From assembly GCA_049487715.1 (NCBI GenBank), contig CP150574.1:186001-250000 (forward strand): a DNA stretch of 64,000 nucleotides, in the 5' to 3' direction. Numbering within the stretch: position 1 is the stretch's first letter; every line of letters begins with the position of its first letter. The position numbers and the translations under genes were made by a program. This document shows positions 1-9,275 of the stretch, piece by piece. The DNA comes from Pycnococcus provasolii (Eukaryota > Chlorophyta > Pseudoscourfieldiophyceae > Pseudoscourfieldiales). The notes beneath the pieces were generated by a model. The model was not told the DNA's origin. It ran no database searches and saw only the letters and a program-made list of their open reading frames with translations.

Positions 1-1
1 A

Positions 2-814
2 CAGAAGCCTTTCAACCTGCACTGCAACGCGCGCGTCTCCTCGCGACTGAAGATGGAGGAGGAAGAGAGAAAGGCGCGCGAGCGGGAGGAGCGACGCGCC
101 GCGTCCAGCTTCAGGGCAAGCCCGTACAAGAAAAGCGTGGAGCCCAAAATCCCCGTTCGTCCTCGAAGCGCAGGGCCGACACGTCCCGTCGCGCCAACCC
201 TTGACACGGCGAAACGTTCGAGCGACTGGGTGGAGTTCAAAAAGTTTGCCTCGAGCATGTTCGAAAGATTTCAGCAGACGAAGCAGATGCACGAGAAGCA
301 GAAAGAGCTCACACGCACGTCCATGGCAGAGGAGAAGATTCGAAAGGCTTCACAAGGATTCGATCGACGCACGACTATAGAGAAGGGTGTGATAGCCCCG
401 CCGAAGCTGAGTAGCGAGGATCGCGTCGCACAGCGTGAGGAGTTTGACCGTTACATCAAAGAGAAAGAGGACCTTGCGGCGCAGCTAGCGGAGGAGCAGA
501 TGCGCTTGAGGGCGCTGGAGGAGGAGCGCGAAGTGAAGGAGCTGCGAAAAAGCCTCGTGATCAAGGCGACGCCGATTCCGGACTTCTCGATGCCTTTCGT
601 GCCAGGTAAAAGCGAGATGGAGTTGACGAAGGCGGTGGGACCAGAATTGACGACTGGCAAGAGGTCCATGGACAAGGCGAACAGTGTGGAGAAGAGGCGA
701 CAGAAGAACGGATTCCGCGTCGGTGACGGCAGCCCGCCCGAGCCTAGGAACTACCGCGTGGACATGGTGCCGAGCTTCTTCGCCGAATCGTTGAGGAAGA
801 GTATATTGATGTGA
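2..814 (+). CDS. TPX2-domain microtubule-associated protein (5' partial)
   Basis: The frame is open from base 2 and ends at a TGA at 812, so the start lies left of the window; an internal ATG at 53 is not needed. The product is about 270 visible residues, charged and predicted coiled. Two TPX2/KLEEK-like units are visible. The first begins KPFNLH, runs through a Glu/Arg helix and ends FRASPYKKS. The second, at about residues 140-205, ends in LRKSLVIKATPIPDF, the signature that closes plant WVD2/WDL and TPX2 repeats. Members of this family bind microtubules and, in TPX2 itself, activate Aurora kinase on the spindle; that role here is inference. The C-terminus is basic. FAM161-like proteins share a similar layout and are the main alternative. 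Confidence in the domain is good; confidence in the exact cellular role is low. Confidence 0.75.
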   Translation, partial: QKPFNLHCNARVSSRLKMEEEERKAREREERRAASSFRASPYKKSVEPKIPVRPRSAGPTRPVAPTLDTAKRSSDWVEFKKFASSMFERFQQTKQMHEKQKELTRTSMAEEKIRKASQGFDRRTTIEKGVIAPPKLSSEDRVAQREEFDRYIKEKEDLAAQLAEEQMRLRALEEEREVKELRKSLVIKATPIPDFSMPFVPGKSEMELTKAVGPELTTGKRSMDKANSVEKRRQKNGFRVGDGSPPEPRNYRVDMVPSFFAESLRKSILM

Positions 815-1331
815 TTTGCGCGCGGGGCTTTTGTTGACGAGTAATCGCGAACGCTTAAGGGAAAATGAAACGGTTGTTGGTTGTCTTACAATGGACCAAA
901 GTCTTCTTCTCACCTGCGTCCATTTTACAACCCTTCCACCCACCGCAAGTCGAAAAAAAATGTCTGAAAATGACGGTAAGGACATGCGCATCATTCTGCA
1001 ACCTTCACTTTTTTTTTCCGTTATAAAAATAATGACGTTTTGGGTTGACCAATAGTGAAGTGAAACATAAAAATGGCGCCGACTTAAAAAAAGTTATGTG
1101 CCAGAGCGGGATCCCAGACCTCGACCTATTTATTTTCTCGGAACATTGCAAATATGGGTTCCGTGGAAAGTGCAAACTGGTCAAATCTGCATTTACTTTA
1201 CATTACCTCCGACGTTGCGTCGCGCATCTTCCAGAAATGAGTGAAGCTGCGAGGATGATGGCGGCATGACCAATATGTCGAGCCTGCACAAACGCAAGCG
1301 GGCTCGACTACGATTCACAAATGGGGTAGTT
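815..1331. other. Intergenic, convergent gene ends
   Basis: This holds the 3' flanks of the TPX2-domain gene and of the radical-SAM-like gene on the other strand. Only short frames without recognisable domains occur, and I see no repeat or RNA gene. Confidence 0.5.
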
Positions 1332-2138
1332 TTACGGGTGGTAGCTGCGCGTGCGAAACGACGTCGCGCCTAGAGCCTCCGCGAGTGCACGCGTGTTCGC
1401 CGTGCTCGCGCCCGGCGCCTCAACGGCGCAACACTCAACGGCCACACCGCGCGTACTAAGCGCCTCGATCAACGCGCAAATGTTTGCGAATGCGTCCGTT
1501 GGTACTGGCACGGCATGCTTCGCTTCGTTCGGGTTCTCCAACGTGTACTGTTCCACGAGTGCGTCTGTGCACGTCTGGAACGCCTTTGGGTTCTCCGCGC
1601 ACAGGTTGATGGTCACGTCGCTGATTCGCGCGTCTGCGATGCGTTGCGCGACGTCGTCCGCACCCCCGACGTCTGCGGGCAGCATAGTTGTGACAAGTCG
1701 AAGAGGCACGCCGTGTCTTCTTTCGTGAATGATGCGCGCGGCATCGCAGATTTCGTCGAGTCGAAACGTCGGCTCACCAATCCCCGCGAACGTCGCGCCT
1801 GTGTCGTTCTCTCCCATCCCAATAACACCTTGATTATTCTCATCCAGCACTTCGTAGTACCTCTCGACGACGTCCGCCATTTCCGCAGCCGTGGGATCGG
1901 ACGAGCCGTCGGGGGCGAGCGGGACGAGGCCTGAATCTGACCCGGACGCCAGCAAGGATGGGAGAAAGGCGGGGCCACGCAGGAGCGGCCACGGGAATCC
2001 ATTGACCAGGCCGGACGGCTGCAGGTACAGACGTCCACCACCACCACCACCGCCGAGCACGTACGCGACGCCACGACGCATAGACTGCATAGACCGCAAA
2101 GACGACATGCCTATAGACGACGGCGACTTAGACGCCAT
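1332..2138 (-). CDS. Radical-SAM-fold protein lacking the CxxxCxxC cluster motif
   Basis: 268 residues. From about residue 115 the protein reads like the core of a TatD-linked radical SAM enzyme: FAGIGEPTFRLDEI matches the conserved GEP strand, PLRLVTT matches the following strand that binds SAM, then SDVTINLCAENPKAF, and it closes near ALGATSFRTRSYHP. Radical SAM enzymes normally carry CxxxCxxC before the GEP motif. Here the region before it holds no cysteine at all; the only cysteines lie after GEP and are not in that pattern. The N-terminus is Ser/Gly/Arg-rich and could be an organelle leader. The protein therefore looks like either a non-catalytic member or a gene whose cluster-binding exon was lost or not recognised. 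Its function is unknown. A TTAGGG-type tract lies 50-110 bp upstream of its ATG on the coding strand. Confidence 0.6.
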   Translation of the reverse strand: MASKSPSSIGMSSLRSMQSMRRGVAYVLGGGGGGGRLYLQPSGLVNGFPWPLLRGPAFLPSLLASGSDSGLVPLAPDGSSDPTAAEMADVVERYYEVLDENNQGVIGMGENDTGATFAGIGEPTFRLDEICDAARIIHERRHGVPLRLVTTMLPADVGGADDVAQRIADARISDVTINLCAENPKAFQTCTDALVEQYTLENPNEAKHAVPVPTDAFANICALIEALSTRGVAVECCAVEAPGASTANTRALAEALGATSFRTRSYHP

Positions 2139-2188
2139 ACAACGCTTTGCTTTGGAAGAAATGAACCCTAAGGAAGAGGGAGGGCACG

Positions 2189-2251
2189 CGAACCCGAACC
2201 CGAACCCTAACCCTAACCCACCTCCCTAACCCTAACCCTAACCCTAACCCG
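2189..2251 (-). repeat. Interstitial telomere-like tract (TTAGGG/TTCGGG)n
   Basis: About ten tandem hexamers, CCCTAA and variants CCCGAA on the + strand. They therefore read TTAGGG on the coding strand of the gene at 1332-2138, whose ATG is about 50 bp downstream. Confidence 0.85.
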
Positions 2252-2406
2252 AATCGGTTTCGTTCCGAGAGAAATATCTTAACTTAGCGATAGTGAATTG
2301 TCTACAGTAAAGTTTAGTCTAAGAAGGACGTGTCACATCCAGTTTACTGTAAGGCTTATTTTAAAAATAGTGGGATAGAAAATACAGTACAGTACGGGTA
2401 TGTAGT

Positions 2407-3474
2407 TCACTTCTTCTTATCTTCTTTCGAGAACGTGCTAATGAGCTGCTCCATCATCTGAATCGTATCAGGCGAGACTTTCGCGGCTTTATCCAACAAT
2501 GCACCCTCGTGCATCGTGCTCGAACGACGTCGGCGACCACGGCGACGAGGCGGTGGAGGGGGGCGGCTGGCGTCGGTGTCGTTTTCGTTTGCGGTGTCGG
2601 TGTCGGTGTCGTTTGCGGTGTCAGTGTCAGTGTCGTTTGCGGTGTCTTTTTGGGTGTCGTTTGCGGTGTCGGCGCTTGCACCCGAAGAAGCGACGATGTC
2701 AGGTTCGTCTAAATGTGCCTCTTCTTCCTCGTCGTGTCGTTGAGGTGGCCCGCTGGACAGAATCGTCGGTGCTTCGCCCTGTGGCACTCTTCTCGCACGT
2801 CCCTTTCCGCCGTCACCCCACCCGCCTGGCACCACGCCCGTATTCTTCCACTTCTCGAGCACGTCAATCACGTCGTCTTCCGGCGTCTGGACATCCTCTC
2901 GCACAAACGATAACAGGGGTGCTCGTTTCCACTGCAAGCGCTTTGCGACAAACGCCCTCCACTGCGGCAGTGCGTTATGAATGGCGTGCTGCGTCACCTT
3001 CTCCTTTCCCGGCGCGCACGCGTACCTGACGAACGCCTTGGTCGCGTCAGGTGAGACGCGCACTTCCAGCATGCTGAAAAGCAAGCCTCTATTTGCGATT
3101 TTGGCGTTCACGCTGCTGTTCATCTGCACGGCATCCGCGAGCGCTCTGTATACGTCCGCTCCCTGTCTCTTCTGTCTCGGCGTCGTCGATCCGTTGGCCG
3201 TCCACCTCTCGTTCGACATCTCGTGCATCATTGCGAAAGGACGACCACGTTCTCCAGCCTGTTCTGAACGTCTAAACGCTGCTTCTCCAGGAACAGTCGA
3301 CACATTCTCTGAAGACACATCATCATCTGCATCTTTCTTGAGATACGAACTTCTGGAAAATCCACACACTGCAATGATGTTATGTCCCCTAATAACCCTT
3401 GCTTTAGAAATCTCCTGCAAAGAAACAGCAAAAGCAAGAATACTACTACAACGAAAAGAACTACTAAACAACAT
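2407..3474 (-). CDS. RbfA-domain organellar ribosome-binding factor
   Basis: 355 residues. Residues about 100-195 match ribosome-binding factor A: an N-terminal helix (RQGADVYRALADAVQ), a strand reading SMLEVRVSPDATKAFVRY (family pattern I-x-V-x-V-SPD-x-x-A-x-V), an ALPQWRAFVAKRLQWKRAP helix and LLSFVRED at the end. RbfA helps mature the 3' end and decoding centre of the 16S-type rRNA, so this copy should act in the plastid or mitochondrion. The N-terminal 90 residues are Ser/Arg-rich and serve as a plausible transit peptide, but the exact start is uncertain; internal Met codons near MMHEMSNERW are alternatives. The C-terminal third is acidic and low-complexity, with a repeated DTANDTDT unit encoded by a short minisatellite around 2575-2660, and ends in Lys residues. 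Family assignment is good; the organelle is inferred. Confidence 0.75.
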   Translation of the reverse strand: MLFSSSFRCSSILAFAVSLQEISKARVIRGHNIIAVCGFSRSSYLKKDADDDVSSENVSTVPGEAAFRRSEQAGERGRPFAMMHEMSNERWTANGSTTPRQKRQGADVYRALADAVQMNSSVNAKIANRGLLFSMLEVRVSPDATKAFVRYACAPGKEKVTQHAIHNALPQWRAFVAKRLQWKRAPLLSFVREDVQTPEDDVIDVLEKWKNTGVVPGGWGDGGKGRARRVPQGEAPTILSSGPPQRHDEEEEAHLDEPDIVASSGASADTANDTQKDTANDTDTDTANDTDTDTANENDTDASRPPPPPRRRGRRRRSSTMHEGALLDKAAKVSPDTIQMMEQLISTFSKEDKKK

Positions 3475-3559
3475 TCTTCTTAAAGTTATTATTAGGGAAC
3501 GATGTTGTTTCCGCCGCCGCCGCTAGCTAGATGGCGTGAATAATGCCAGGGGGGCGTTC

Positions 3560-3735
3560 TGGCAGGAGGGAAAGTTTCCTACCCTACCGGTTAGGGTTTC
3601 TACGGCAGAGTTTTTTTAGGGTTATGGGTTAGGGTTAGGGTTACTGGGTTAGGGTTACTGGGTTCGGGTTACTGGGTTCGGGTTACTGGGTTAGGGTTAC
3701 TGTGTTAGGGTTACTGTGTTAGGGTTCCTGACCTG
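3560..3735 (+). repeat. Degenerate telomere-like tract with 14-15 bp higher-order unit
   Basis: Starts with scattered TTAGGG, then six or so repeats of a unit reading GGGTTAGGGTTACT with variants (TTCGGG, TGTGTT). It sits in the divergent promoter region between the RbfA-like gene (-) and the prolyl hydroxylase gene (+). Confidence 0.75.
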
Positions 3736-4097
3736 TTCTGCTCATCTTTCTCCTCAAGCCTCAAGGAAAAGTATGTCGTCGAAGAAGTACCACAGGTTTC
3801 TCTTCCCCTTGACCTTGAGAGGCCAAGGAGTTTCTTCGAGTGCAAGTCCTGAAAATCAGGATCAGTCTCCTTTGTCGGATTTGTCTTTATTTTTAGTCGA
3901 AGGCTCGGAACTTGTCATCGAGGGTCTTTCTGGTGATGCTACCTTCTTCTTCTTCTTCTTGTTTAAATGTCTCTTCTTCTTCATTGTCTGAACCTAAGTC
4001 AAAATCCGCATCCAGGGTCTCTCTCCCCCTGCCAGATTGCTGCCTACCCGTCGTGGATGTCGCGCAAATCATTGTCAAGTACTCGTCAAAGAAAAAA

Positions 4098-5600
4098 ATG
4101 ATCAAGATTGATGTTCCCATTGTCAACGATTCGGCACATGAACATGAGGAGCACTTGGAGGAGGCGGCCGTGCACTCACCACCCTTACATGAACCTCAGA
4201 TACGTGCCGAGGAGGAAGTGGAGAAGGAGAAGGAGAAAAACCAAAATATCGACATCGATAGCAGCCAAACGAGTTTGGAACAAGGCATCGCGGCGCTGCT
4301 CTCTGCAGATGCACCTGAGCACATACGCGCGATGCTCGATGACGCACAGGCGAGAGGGCTTGACCGCGTGAAAGTTGCGCGCGACCTTGCAAGAAGGGCG
4401 CTAAACCACGCCGCGGCGGCGCACGGCAGTGACGAGCAACACACGATAGCGGCAGAGTCGGCGGCACCAGCACCAGCGCCGCCAGCGCCGCCAGCTGCAG
4501 ATCGTCCTGCGCCACCACCGGACGACTCGGCGATCGTGACCCACGCCTGTATGCTGCCACCGCGTGTCACGTCTCTGCAAAGCCTGAAAAGTAGCGGCAA
4601 GCAGAAAGGCAAGGATGCTAAGCCACTGAGACAGATGGCCCTGGTGACGGCGCAGCAGCTTAAGGAGACCAACGTAGCGGTTGTGGACGGCTTTCTATCC
4701 GCGGAGCAGGTGTCTCGTGTTCGCCGCGAGATTGCGCAGTTGGAGGGCCAGTACGAGAGCGGCGAAATCTGGGTTGGCAAGAACAGCGACGCCGGCGCGC
4801 AGATCTCCGTCGCAAGCGTTCGCGGCGACCGCGTGCTGTGGGTTGATAAGGAAGCGCTCGCGCGAGGGCCATTTCACGCGCTGCGCGAGGCTGTTCGCAA
4901 CATCGACAAGCTCGTCGTTTCAGAGCTGTCGAAGCGCGTGCCGGAGAAGCTTCGCAACGTGAGCGAGAGGTCGGATCCGATGCTGAGCATCTACCCCGCC
5001 GTGGGTGCGCGCTTCCAGAAGCACGTTGACAACACCGCGGAGGATGGCCGCGCTTTGACGGTGTTGTGCTACCTGAACGATTCGTGGGAGTCGTCGATGG
5101 GCGGGCAGCTTCGCGTGTTTAACAAGCAGGGCCATGCGGTGGACGTGTGCCCCTCCGGCGGGCGTCTGGCAATGTTCTATGCGGATGAAGTTCCTCACGA
5201 GGTGCTCCCTAGCTACGCAAAGAGGGATGCATTCACGCTCTGGTACTACGACGCGAACGAGAGGGCGAATGCTGTCGCGCGAAGTGGCGGGGGTCCTGGC
5301 GCCGGCGCCGGCGCATTGATGAAGCACCATCCCGAGCTGATGGATCGCCGTCGAGGAGGTGAGATGCAAGCGCGCGCCTTCTTGAAGTGGCTCATGACGG
5401 AAAATCTGTCGGACATCTCTGACGTCGCCGATCGCGTCGGAAAGCTGAGCGACGAAGCGTGCGAGGCTGTGGGTGCGGTTCTTTTCTCGACGAGTTCAGG
5501 AACGGCGGATGACATCCGTGTCGCGCTGCTCGACAACCTCCGTGGAGAGAGCAGCTTCCGCGAGCTAAGGAGCAGGTTGAGCTCCATGGGACTTGTGTAA
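4098..5600 (+). CDS. EGLN/PHD-type 2-oxoglutarate/Fe(II) prolyl hydroxylase
   Basis: 500 residues from the ATG at 4098; an in-frame ATG at 3912 would add 62 Ser-rich residues and is less likely. Residues about 195-395 match the EGLN family closely: MLSIYPAVGARF, then the Fe(II) ligands H309 and D311 in KHVDN, DGRALTVLCYLN, GGQLRVF, FYADEVPHEV with H367 as third ligand, and R376 nine residues later, which in the family binds 2-oxoglutarate. All catalytic residues are therefore present. EGLN enzymes hydroxylate prolines on HIF-alpha in animals, and the related PhyA acts on Skp1 in protists; the substrate here is unknown. The N-terminal 190 residues are acidic, then Ala/Pro-rich, and include a short helical segment (SLEQGIAALLSADAPEHIRAML). 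The C-terminal 100 residues are extra relative to animal EGLN. Oxygen sensing is an inference from family. Confidence 0.82.
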   Translation: MIKIDVPIVNDSAHEHEEHLEEAAVHSPPLHEPQIRAEEEVEKEKEKNQNIDIDSSQTSLEQGIAALLSADAPEHIRAMLDDAQARGLDRVKVARDLARRALNHAAAAHGSDEQHTIAAESAAPAPAPPAPPAADRPAPPPDDSAIVTHACMLPPRVTSLQSLKSSGKQKGKDAKPLRQMALVTAQQLKETNVAVVDGFLSAEQVSRVRREIAQLEGQYESGEIWVGKNSDAGAQISVASVRGDRVLWVDKEALARGPFHALREAVRNIDKLVVSELSKRVPEKLRNVSERSDPMLSIYPAVGARFQKHVDNTAEDGRALTVLCYLNDSWESSMGGQLRVFNKQGHAVDVCPSGGRLAMFYADEVPHEVLPSYAKRDAFTLWYYDANERANAVARSGGGPGAGAGALMKHHPELMDRRRGGEMQARAFLKWLMTENLSDISDVADRVGKLSDEACEAVGAVLFSTSSGTADDIRVALLDNLRGESSFRELRSRLSSMGLV

Positions 5601-5786
5601 ATAGATAGCCCTGTGATATAGTCTACTGTACTTTACGACAACAACAACCGAAAAGCGCTCTACATATTAGAACCTTCCGGTGGTGAATGGGAGTGATGTG
5701 AATAGACGGCCGTTGGACGAAGTATGAACTCCGTTCCATTTTACTGCATGAGCGATATTTCATATTTGTATGCCACTGTGTTTCGT

Positions 5787-6512
5787 TCACCCGAATAGGC
5801 CACCAGACTTGATTCCCAGCTCCGCTTCCTTCGCCTTGATTCTGTCCGCGAGCTCGTTGTAGCGTGCCTGCACAGGGTTCGAGCTCTTTAGCTGCGATGC
5901 GGCGATGACGTCGTCGACGTCGCCGTAGTTGATGCCGAGTTCCTTGCACTTCTTCTCGCAGTCGTCGATGCGAACGCGCAGTCGCAGCTGTCCGAGGTAG
6001 TACGACTTTCCTCGAACGGGTTCCCCCACCTTCGGCGGCTTCCAGTCCCCGACGAGATACCACTTGTCCTCCGCTTCCTGTCCCGGCTGAACGAGCAGGT
6101 CGTCGTGTCGGATTCCTCGTTTGTCGAGATCTTCCTTGGACGCCTCGATCTTGTATTCCATCGCCGTCATCGCCCCTGAGAAGGTGACAACGCGAACGAC
6201 TAAGATGATGACACCTGCAAGAAATCCTTCGGGAAGGAGGTCATCCGAGAACTCCTGTCCAAGAAACTCCGCCGCGAGCGCTGAAGGAGGCGCGATCCAA
6301 GACGCCGCCCCTAAAAGTCCACCACTAAGAGCTACTACTGAGAGCGCGCGAGAGACCCCAGTAGAAGACACCTGTGCATGGAAACGTCGACTGGCATCAC
6401 CACCATGAGCACCATGATCACCACGAGCACAATCACAAGGATCACGAGCACGAGCACAAGCACGTACAAGACGACGAGGAGCAGACAAGCGAGGCAAAAC
6501 TGACAAGGACAT
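5787..6512 (-). CDS. Unknown plastid membrane protein
   Basis: 241 residues from the Met at 6512; an in-frame Met at 6527 adds five residues. I do not recognise the family. The first 70 residues are Arg/Ala/Ser-rich without acidic residues, typical of a plastid transit peptide. A hydrophobic stretch follows and ends PPSALAAEF, resembling a thylakoid-processing AxA site. A second hydrophobic segment (GFLAGVIILVVRVVTFSGA) could span a membrane. The rest is a charged, probably helical and soluble domain (YYLGQLRLRVRIDDCEKKCKE) ending in GLFG. A run of 16 G at 6546-6561 lies just upstream of the start. Location in the thylakoid is inference from the leader alone. Confidence 0.6.
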   Translation of the reverse strand: MSLSVLPRLSAPRRLVRACARARDPCDCARGDHGAHGGDASRRFHAQVSSTGVSRALSVVALSGGLLGAASWIAPPSALAAEFLGQEFSDDLLPEGFLAGVIILVVRVVTFSGAMTAMEYKIEASKEDLDKRGIRHDDLLVQPGQEAEDKWYLVGDWKPPKVGEPVRGKSYYLGQLRLRVRIDDCEKKCKELGINYGDVDDVIAASQLKSSNPVQARYNELADRIKAKEAELGIKSGGLFG

Positions 6513-6527
6513 GGCGAGTTCACACAA

Positions 6528-7106
6528 ATCAGAATAATCCGGAGAGGGGGGGGGGGGGGGGCACAGATTCTTAACTATTTACCCGGTAGGCGAGCGAGTC
6601 GGAGGAGGGGTCTCAACGGGGGGGGATCGAGCGAGGATTCGAGGAGGTTAGTTTGGAGAAGATCTTCCCCTGGGAGGTGGGAAGGGGGTTGTTGAGAAAT
6701 CTCAGCCTGATGAAGGCGCTTCCTTTCCCGTTCCCCCTCCCCCTCCAGCAAGCCTTTAGGTCCAGGAGGAGTTTCTGAGGGTCCCGAGATTTTAGGCAGG
6801 GGTTTGATATTCGGGGTTTGGGTTGTTCGGGGTTTGGAGTTCAAGTTGTGCTTGATCGGCGACCTGTATCGGGAGGTATCGTTGGACCACCACACCACAA
6901 CCCAGACCCCACAGGATTCGCTAGCTAAGGTAGACTAAAGGGGAGCCACAAACGTCTTCCTTCGAAGCTTTGTAAGTAACCCTCTTGTAATAACCGCCTT
7001 TCCCTTGTTTTTTTTCTTTATAGATTATTCCCATCACCAACTTCATCACTTCATCCCTTCATTTTTTTTTTTCATCAAGTGATTCGTTGCTGTTCGTTGC
7101 GTTGCG
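6528..7106. other. Divergent promoter region
   Basis: Lies between the unknown plastid gene (-) and the cytochrome-b5 reductase gene (+). It contains the G16 run at 6546-6561, a purine-rich + strand to about 6870, and a T-rich stretch from 7005 to 7080 just before the reductase gene. A 107-codon frame at 6575-6898 (-) is low-complexity and not supported. Confidence 0.5.
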
Positions 7107-8138
7107 TTGTCTCTATTCGTCTTTAGTCTAAGCACGATTTCTCGTTACTCTCCTTTCACGAGTTTTCAGTTATTCTCTAAAGGTACCTTCAGAGAGAATC
7201 CTTCTCCTTCTCAATATTTTGGTTTAGGTTGGTCACATTTGGCTCATTCTCATTCATTATTTATTTCAACGTCAACGTCATCATCAACATCATCAAAGAG
7301 AAATCATATGACGACTTCTGCTGTTGCGATGCCACCTCCTGAGGGACTTGAGTATGCATCGAAGTGCTTCTTTCCTACCGAATGGCACGGTGTACCTCTC
7401 ACCAACGTCAAGCAGTACAACCATGACAGCAAGATCTTCTCATTCGGACTCCCGGAAGGACGGTCGCTCGACCTACCCGTGTGCGCGTGTCTGCTCCTCC
7501 AAGGAAAGGACAAGGAAGGAAACGACGCCGTCAGACCGTACACGCCCATGAGCAGCAACGACGTCGTCGGACGTTTCGACCTGCTTGTTAAGGTGTACGA
7601 ACAGGGCGTTATCAGCCAGTACCTGAACAACCTTGCGATTGGAAGCCTCGTGCCGTTCAAGCACATCCCCTTCAACATCAAGGCGCAGTACCCGTTCGGC
7701 AAGAAGACTCTCACCATGATCTCTGGTGGCACAGGAATCACGCCCATGTTCCAAGCGCTGCAGTGTCTATGCCTGACGCCCGGCGACGAGACAAAGATCA
7801 CGCTGCTGTATGGAAACAAGTCTGTGGACGATATCCTGCTTCGCGCCGAGCTCGACGACCTCGCGTCAAAGTCGAACGGACGTCTGAACGTCGTGCACGT
7901 CGTCGGAACGCGTCCGGACGAGCCTCCGATTGAAGGTTGGGATGGCGAGTTGGGCTGGGTGGATGCCGCTAAAATCGAAAAGTACGGCTATCCTCCGTCT
8001 GACGACACGCTCGTCATGGTGTGTGGGTTGCCTGCGATGTACGACGTGTTCTGCGGCCCGCGGACGGAGCCAGAGTTGAAGGAGGGTACTGTGTTGCACA
8101 AGCTCGGGTACACGACCACGATGGTTGCAAAATTCTAA
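7107..8138 (+). CDS. NADH-cytochrome b5 reductase
   Basis: 343 residues. The flavoprotein signature is intact: RPYTPMSSND (FAD), GVISQYLNNLAIGSLVPF, MISGGTGITPMFQAL (NADH/FAD contact), ITLLYGNKSVDDILL and VMVCGLPAMYDVFCGP (the CGPP-type NADH motif). The N-terminal 67 residues are Ser/Phe-rich with few acids and could be a mitochondrial or plastid leader. An internal ATG at 7308 would give a 276-residue protein that still contains all domains, and the family is often made in two forms. The enzyme passes electrons from NADH to cytochrome b5 for fatty-acid desaturation and sterol synthesis, or in the mitochondrial form to the intermembrane space. Assignment is confident; location is not settled. 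Confidence 0.9.
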   Translation: MSLFVFSLSTISRYSPFTSFQLFSKGTFRENPSPSQYFGLGWSHLAHSHSLFISTSTSSSTSSKRNHMTTSAVAMPPPEGLEYASKCFFPTEWHGVPLTNVKQYNHDSKIFSFGLPEGRSLDLPVCACLLLQGKDKEGNDAVRPYTPMSSNDVVGRFDLLVKVYEQGVISQYLNNLAIGSLVPFKHIPFNIKAQYPFGKKTLTMISGGTGITPMFQALQCLCLTPGDETKITLLYGNKSVDDILLRAELDDLASKSNGRLNVVHVVGTRPDEPPIEGWDGELGWVDAAKIEKYGYPPSDDTLVMVCGLPAMYDVFCGPRTEPELKEGTVLHKLGYTTTMVAKF

Positions 8139-8513
8139 TTCTACGATAGGATACTCTATGACATTCATGTAACTAACCTGTGCAACGCGCGCACAAGTCA
8201 AACACTGTTATTAATTCGATGATTTCTCAACTAAGTACGATAATTATTTTTTTTTTAAACAATCCAACCTTGGGACGAGACTTGAGCCTCAGAGGTTGTG
8301 TTGTGTTGTGTCCCACCTGAAAAGCCCAAGGGGAAAAAAAGTAAAGGAATAAGAATAAGAAAGGGGCCCACCAAGCATTAGGGTATAAGAGGTTAGGGTT
8401 AGGGTTAGGGCTAGGGTTAGAGTATTCGGGTCCCGGATGGCCTTATCCGAATGAAGTGTGCCTGTGTGGTTGTTCTCCCCCACCCCCCTCCATTTTCTCT
8501 GTCGTTTTCCGCA
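8139..8513. other. Intergenic with (TTAGGG)n upstream of SecE
   Basis: 3' flank of the reductase gene, then a TTAGGG tract at 8391-8420 in coding-strand orientation for the SecE gene. No other feature seen. Confidence 0.6.
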
Positions 8514-9164
8514 ATGGCGCCTTCCTCCATGACGATGCCTCGGGGGATTGGGTGCGGATCGCGAACTCGTTCAACTCGTCTTCCACTTCACGCTCGTGTG
8601 GGTCGCCCTGTGGTGTGTTTGAGTCGTGTCTTTACTCGCCCTGTGTGTGGTGTACCAGTGGTGTTTCCTGTGAGTGGTGGTTTGCGTCCGTCACGTGGTG
8701 TACCAGCAGCCCAGGCTTACCAATCATCACTTAGGAGGTGTGGTAACGCTGGCTCTTTTTGTAATTCTCAAGCTCAGAGGGGACTCGTTTGGAAGACCTT
8801 GTGTCGAGCGAGCAGTGATGCAGGCTCGGAGGGTAAGTCTGATGATGCAAGCAGTGATAACGACAAAGTGGCGACGGCCTCGGAAGAGAAGCAGGACTCG
8901 TCTCCTGAAGACGGTGCGCTCGACCTCGACGCTGTCGAGCCAGTGATTCCGCTGGGCATGGACGGAGACAGACCGGCAGAAGGAGGTGGGCCGGCGGAAT
9001 ACTTTAAGGGTGTCGCGGAGGAAGCGAAGCTGATCGAGTGGCCGTCGCCCATCAACGCGCTCACGCGAACCGCGCTCGTCATCGCGGTTGTCGCCGGAAG
9101 CGCAATCATCCTAACGGGCGTCAACTCGATCCTGTCGGAGACTTCAAAGACGATTTTCTCGTAG
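8514..9164 (+). CDS. secE: Plastid SecE, preprotein translocase subunit
   Basis: 216 residues from the ATG at 8514 (an in-frame ATG at 8451 adds 21). The C-terminal 55 residues are a complete SecE domain: AEYFKGVAEEAKLIEWPSP is the conserved cytosolic amphipathic helix with the invariant EWPS, followed by one membrane span (TALVIAVVAGSAIILTGVNS) and a short tail. SecE forms the SecYE channel; with this long Ser/Arg/Val-rich leader it should be in the thylakoid, partnering SecY and SecA. The middle (about residues 95-155) is acidic and disordered. Bacterial SecE is much shorter or has three spans; a single C-terminal span is usual for plastid forms. A TTAGGG tract lies 100 bp upstream. Confidence 0.88.
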   Translation: MAPSSMTMPRGIGCGSRTRSTRLPLHARVGRPVVCLSRVFTRPVCGVPVVFPVSGGLRPSRGVPAAQAYQSSLRRCGNAGSFCNSQAQRGLVWKTLCRASSDAGSEGKSDDASSDNDKVATASEEKQDSSPEDGALDLDAVEPVIPLGMDGDRPAEGGGPAEYFKGVAEEAKLIEWPSPINALTRTALVIAVVAGSAIILTGVNSILSETSKTIFS

Positions 9165-9275
9165 TAACGCCGTTGTGCACCAAAATAATGACACACGATA
9201 ATTTTCCAAGTTGGTAAATCGCTGCGTTGTCCTCCTCGGCGTTTCTGAAAAAGAATTGTGTGATATTACAAGTAT

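Noticed and set aside
2189-2251. A true chromosome end
   Set aside because: TTAGGG tracts are short, degenerate, internal, in both orientations and next to genes on both sides.
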